Shown here one piece after another: positions 60,255 through 64,000 of a DNA stretch of 64,000 nucleotides. Source of the DNA: Plasmopara viticola (lineage: Eukaryota > Oomycota > Peronosporomycetes > Peronosporales > Peronosporaceae); the NCBI GenBank assembly GCA_001695595.3, contig MBPM02000060.1:124001-188000 (forward strand), read 5' to 3'. Position numbers and translations under genes: made by a program. The notes under the pieces were generated by a model. The model did not search any database, was not told the origin of the DNA, and worked only from the letters and a program-made list of their open reading frames with translations. Each line of letters opens with the position of its first letter. Within the stretch, counting starts at the first letter, position 1.

Positions 60255-60432
60255 TGCTCGTCTAATCACGTATAGTATGAGACTTCCCTCCGTCGACCCA
60301 AATAAATTTCGAGGGCTGGACGCCCCACTTATCGAAAAAGCCTCATGAACCCGGTTTCAAAACGGGCTGGACAACTATCAGTATCCCATGCTAAAGACAG
60401 CTAAATCCTAGCGTATGGATTTTGGTAGCTTT
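60255..60432 (+). mobile_element. SINE-B fragment, copy 3 (3' part, degraded)
   Basis: From about 60313 the sequence matches the 3' half of SINE-B copy 2: GCTGGACGCCCCACTTATCG, AAAAAGCC, CAGCTAAATCCTAGCG and GATTTTGGTA, with a deletion of roughly 25 bp. The match from 60255 to 60312 is weak. The tRNA-like head is absent. No target-site duplication was found. Confidence 0.65.
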
Positions 60433-60666
60433 AGAATAGGATAAAAGCTTATGTTTAGCAAACAACTGTTATTGCAAGGAGATTATATTGCACGTCTATT
60501 TGTGTCATATTTTGCTGTCCACTTCTTTTAAAAGTTTGCGCTAATAATACTAGTGCCTTTGACTGTTGATTAAAGATGTAGTCCTTTAATCTAATTGATA
60601 CTCAGACTTTTTTCCAAATTAGAAGAAAAGTACACATTGCATTATTGACCAGAACACATCGACAAG

Positions 60667-61140
60667 TCACAGACCAGCTGCAATGACAAGAACTACAACT
60701 GCAAAAATGACGCTTGAAACTGTGAGATCCTTTGACGAAGCCATGGAGCCTTCCGTAGCTGGTGGAGTTGTGCTATCAGTAATCTTATCACTGATCGATG
60801 AATCCGATTTGAAGGATTTAGAGCCCGCTAAAATTTCCGAGACGTCAGCTTTCCCAGTCTTGCAATAGTCAATCGTAGCTTCCATTGCTGCCTTGATGTT
60901 GAAATCGCCCGTAGAGCAGTCCGGCAGCTTGTCGTATGCTTCAAAATTGAACTGCATACACTCCTGAGAGCAAAAGTCGGGGGAAGTGGCATCGCTGCCC
61001 GAAATCATGTCCGGACAAGCGTCTGTCATGGCTGAATTGTAGATATTGCCGATTGCGGTAAGCTCGTCCAACGTACACTCGCCCGCAAATACGGGTGCAA
61101 GAGCGGACGATGCAAACGCTACAGGTACAATTGACTTCAT
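60667..61140 (-). CDS. Elicitin-like protein, single domain, GPI-anchor type
   Basis: Predicted 157 residues, intronless. ATG 61140 is chosen because MKSIVPVAFASSALAPVFAG is a clean signal peptide; an ATG 26 codons upstream would place a long leader before it. The six elicitin cysteines are at 22, 42, 57, 61, 75 and 93, with Cys-x3-Cys in the middle. A Ser/Thr/Asp/Lys-rich stalk (95-140) and a hydrophobic tail (141-157) fit GPI anchoring. Domain layout matches the 40173 gene, but the two differ clearly in sequence and lie 20 kb apart, so this is not a recent tandem copy. Role at the cell surface and sterol binding are from family knowledge. Confidence 0.92.
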   Translation of the reverse strand: MKSIVPVAFASSALAPVFAGECTLDELTAIGNIYNSAMTDACPDMISGSDATSPDFCSQECMQFNFEAYDKLPDCSTGDFNIKAAMEATIDYCKTGKADVSEILAGSKSFKSDSSISDKITDSTTPPATEGSMASSKDLTVSSVIFAVVVLVIAAGL

Positions 61141-62165
61141 CACGTTGATGCAACTCGAAGAAAGGAAATTCATAAATATGAAAGTGTTAAGCATGATGGT
61201 ACACATGGATAAAAACATGATTTATGCCGCAATTAACCTGGGTTCAAAAATGCAAGCGGAGATTTAGCACCGGAGTCGAACTAAAGGGGCGACTGACATG
61301 GGTTAATTTTTATTGTCAACCTGGCGACCCACAAATGAATTTGGCACGTCTTGATTAACGTTTATTATATTGCGTGACAGCTTAGACGACGTTGAAAGCA
61401 TGACGGCGCAAGTTGTACGTCTCGTTTCCAAGATATAGATGTTGCGCTGTCCAGATGAGCTAGCTTTTCCTGGAACACGGATTTTTTTGCGGATCGATCG
61501 AACAAAAGCTTTACCTTTTCGCAGAGGTAGCAACTTGTTTTATCCAGGAAATGTGAGAAGTTTCCGTGTTTTCCCAGATGTGTTATGGAGCTTACGAGGT
61601 GAAAATGGACCCAGGCCAATAATTGAGGAAGTAGAAGATGCCGATACAGTTCATGTATTTGTGATATAGAAAAGCAGACTAGTCCAATATCTAATATGGG
61701 GAGAAATCTTGCCACACTACAGCCTTCGACGCGGGAACACCATGATTTAAATGACGCAAAGTGCTAATTAGAAATGGTCATCCAAGAGTTGTCGCGGTTT
61801 GCCAGGCGCATGATCTACAAAATACAAAATTCGACAGCTGACAATGAGAAATAAGTCTAGTGATCTCTACTAATGAGTTTCCGGCACTAAAAATCAGCTA
61901 GTACCTTTGATTCTTTCAATCTCCAGTATTAAATTACCTGCTTCGAGTGTGTAAATAATATGCTATTATTACTACCATCGATCAAAGTGGGTGCCATGCG
62001 TGCAAGTCTTATGTTGCTTTGATGTTGCACGACCCAGCTTCCCTTCTGGACTCGCTAAGGCCCATCTCTTATCGCTTTCTTTGGTCCCCCTTGTCCTACT
62101 TAAAAAGTTAAAGTGCCACCGAAAGCAGGACACGTTCCACTCGCCGCGTATTGCCTTCTCCTCTC
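61141..62165. other. Intergenic between elicitin-like gene and fimbrin
   Basis: No supportable gene. The two genes are divergently transcribed, so both promoters must lie here. Overlapping frames at 61303-61715 show no recognised domain. Confidence 0.45.
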
Positions 62166-62172
62166 TCACTTT
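62166..62172 (+). promoter_or_regulatory. Candidate oomycete initiator (Inr) of fimbrin
   Basis: TCACTTT matches TCAYTYY, the oomycete Inr, in a pyrimidine-rich context 59 bp upstream of the fimbrin ATG. No FPR element follows, so this is only a plausible start site. Confidence 0.45.
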
Positions 62173-62230
62173 CCTCGTGCAACTCGTATCATCCCAAACA
62201 TCGTGGTACATAAGGAATCCGCTCCCTACG

Positions 62231-64000
62231 ATGAGTTACCAAGTGTCATCTGCGTTTCTCCAGAAGTTTACACCCAAGGAGATTCACGAACTCAAGCGCG
62301 TGTTTAAGGAACACGACAGCGACTATGCAGCTGCCGTGTCAATAAGTGAGCTGCACACGGTGCTACAAAAGCTGGGTGAGAACGTGACACCCAATCAGAC
62401 AAGGGTCATGCTACAGCAGACAAAGTTGGCAAGACCTGAGCAGATTTCGTTCCAAGAGTTTTTAGAAATGTTGCATGACTTTCGGAATGGCATCATTGCG
62501 CTAGACCCAGCGCTCCTCATGGAGCAAGCAACTGTCATCCCTCCATCGGTGATTCCGTCCACTCCAGTGACTGTAGCGCCGCCGTCTGTGACTGTAGAAA
62601 CGACGCCGTTTTTCGCAAATCAAGCGTCGACAAAGTCCCAGACGCCACCTTTTGCCTCCAAGGCGCAGTGGCCGCCTACCGGGAAGCCTTCCACTCCAAC
62701 AGCAACTCCTGCACCTGTTGCAAGCAAGCCCCAATGGCCACCGACTGGTACGCAAGGCGCGTCTTGGGGACATGCGTCGTCATCAGCACCGCAATCGGCT
62801 ACACCAACCGCTGTACCATCAAATAAACCACAATGGCCTCCTACGACCGAGTCGTCTACACCTCGTGGTTCTGCTACAACTGCAAAATGGCCACCAACAA
62901 ATGGCAACAAGAGTCCTACACAGTCGCAGTGGCCTACGAGAGCAGCTTCGCCCAGCGTTACCAAGTCTGACTGGCCACCAACGTCAGAGTCTGCAGTACA
63001 GAGCTCTGTATCTGCCAAGCATTCACCTGCAAATGGAGCTGTCAAACCTCAGTGGCCTCCTAGTGCAACATCCAGCGCTACGTTGCCGTCGTCTCCGTTC
63101 GACACACCAAAACGTACCCAATGGCCACCTAATCCAGTTCCACCTCCAGTCGCACGCACTCCTCCCGTCTCGCCATCAATAGAATACGTTGGTCACAATG
63201 CCGATGCCCATACATTAAGTGTTTTACAACGGCGGGCCAGTGCAGCAGCGCAGTATCATTCAACCATTCATGAAGTCAGGGGGACAGCTGGCGGGGTACA
63301 CTCGTACTCGGAAGAAGAGACGGTTGCGTTTACTGAACATATCAACAACACGCTGCACACGGACCAAGACGTGGCAGCGTTAATGCCCATTAAAGTGGAT
63401 GCAGGGCTCTTTCAAGCCGTGTGCGACGGTGTGTTGCTCTGTAAACTCATTAATGCTGCTGTACCGGAGACGATTGATGAGCGAGCATTGAACTTTGTGA
63501 AGCGAAGTAAAGAGCTGAATGTGTACCAGAAGACTGAGAATCAGAACTTGTGTATCAATGCTGCCAAGAGTATTGGATGCAGTGTCGTGAACATTGGTCC
63601 AGATGATTTGATTGAAGGCAAACCTATTCTTGTCTTGGGTTTAGTGTGGCAGATCATCAAGATCCAACTCACGTCAACGATTAATCTGAAAAACCATCCG
63701 GAACTCATGCGGCTTTTGTTGGAAGGCGAAACGTTGGAAGCGTTTATGAAACTACCTCCCGACCAGATTTTGCTGCGATGGATGAATTATCACTTGAAAG
63801 CTGCGAATCATCCGAAAAAAGTGACGAATTTCAGTACTGACGTGCAAGATGCGAGTGCGTACAGTGTTTTATTGCACCACATTGCACCAGAACACTGTGA
63901 CTTGTGCAATGAATCGATTCGAGAGGAACGCGCGGCGCATGTGATCCAGAATGCACGTCGTTTACAAGTTGAGACGTTTATAAAACCGCGGGATATTACC
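62231..64000 (+). CDS. Fimbrin/plastin, 5' part, with Trp-Pro-Pro repeat linker (runs off window)
   Basis: Actin-bundling protein; fimbrins cross-link filaments with two tandem actin-binding regions of paired calponin-homology (CH) domains. The frame from ATG 62231 is open for 590 codons to the window edge, without introns. Residues about 5-80 form an EF-hand pair; both loops are degenerate (loop 1 lacks the Gly and the fifth ligand, loop 2 starts with Lys), so calcium control is doubtful. Residues about 100-310 are a Pro/Ser/Thr/Ala-rich linker with eight W-P-[PT] motifs at Trp 147, 169, 202, 220, 234, 248, 275 and 298. CH1 spans about 361-478, with GVLLCKLINAAVPETIDERA and GLVWQIIKIQL typical of fimbrin; CH2 starts near 510 and is cut at the edge. 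Usual fimbrins are 600-650 residues with a short linker, so this one is longer. Confidence 0.93.
   Translation, partial: MSYQVSSAFLQKFTPKEIHELKRVFKEHDSDYAAAVSISELHTVLQKLGENVTPNQTRVMLQQTKLARPEQISFQEFLEMLHDFRNGIIALDPALLMEQATVIPPSVIPSTPVTVAPPSVTVETTPFFANQASTKSQTPPFASKAQWPPTGKPSTPTATPAPVASKPQWPPTGTQGASWGHASSSAPQSATPTAVPSNKPQWPPTTESSTPRGSATTAKWPPTNGNKSPTQSQWPTRAASPSVTKSDWPPTSESAVQSSVSAKHSPANGAVKPQWPPSATSSATLPSSPFDTPKRTQWPPNPVPPPVARTPPVSPSIEYVGHNADAHTLSVLQRRASAAAQYHSTIHEVRGTAGGVHSYSEEETVAFTEHINNTLHTDQDVAALMPIKVDAGLFQAVCDGVLLCKLINAAVPETIDERALNFVKRSKELNVYQKTENQNLCINAAKSIGCSVVNIGPDDLIEGKPILVLGLVWQIIKIQLTSTINLKNHPELMRLLLEGETLEAFMKLPPDQILLRWMNYHLKAANHPKKVTNFSTDVQDASAYSVLLHHIAPEHCDLCNESIREERAAHVIQNARRLQVETFIKPRDIT

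Noticed and set aside
62620..63045. 141-codon minus-strand frame rich in Gly, Val and Asp
   Set aside because: Antisense shadow of the fimbrin WPP linker; its composition is the complement of Pro/Thr/Ser codons.
1..64000. CRISPR array, rRNA genes, bacterial-type operons or riboswitches
   Set aside because: None seen; the few tandem repeats have two to three units without spacers, and gene structure is eukaryotic.

Overview
The window is nuclear DNA of an oomycete, most likely a Peronosporales species (Phytophthora or a downy mildew). Evidence: three elicitin-family genes with secretion and GPI-anchor signals, a Crinkler remnant with LFLAK-type and HVLVxxP motifs, a perfect match to the oomycete Inr+FPR core promoter, very short GT-AG introns (68-87 nt where placed), and gene islands in AT-rich, transposon-littered DNA. 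The exact species cannot be read from the sequence.

Layout. 0-3.4 kb: decayed Ty1/copia DNA. 3.5-4.8 kb: secreted papain-family cysteine protease (one intron). 4.9-18.7 kb: gene-poor, with a second copia 3' end, a duplicated ~260 bp unit carrying tRNA-Ala-like sequence, a decayed MULE-type transposase, two copies of one retroposon (SINE-A) each with a perfect target-site duplication, and a broken Crinkler between them. 22.8-25.5 kb: two putative regulators with acidic N-termini and a basic segment, sharing an intron position. 27.9-28.6 kb: two head-to-head copies of a tRNA-like SINE (SINE-B), both with target-site duplications. 32.7-34.3 kb: geranylgeranyl-diphosphate synthase convergent with a small coiled-coil gene, then a second MULE remnant. 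38.9-40.6 kb: a tandem elicitin-like pair, one with two elicitin domains. 44.5-45.8 kb: intronless CDF/ZnT zinc transporter. 43-48 kb: a diverged inverted repeat pair. 53.2-54.3 kb: decayed Ty3/Gypsy. 60.7-61.1 kb: a third elicitin-like gene. 62.2 kb to the end: the 5' part of a fimbrin with an unusual Trp-Pro-Pro repeat linker between the EF-hand and actin-binding domains.

How the genes relate. The elicitin-like proteins and cysteine protease should be secreted or cell-surface products. GGPP synthase, zinc transporter and fimbrin are housekeeping genes for isoprenoid/prenylation, metal handling and actin bundling. There is no operon logic; genes are separate units. Most remaining sequence is decayed mobile DNA. 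I found no CRISPR array, rRNA gene or intact tRNA. The most unusual observations are the fimbrin WPP linker, the double elicitin, the two SINE families with clear target-site duplications, and a cluster of decayed tRNA-like sequences.
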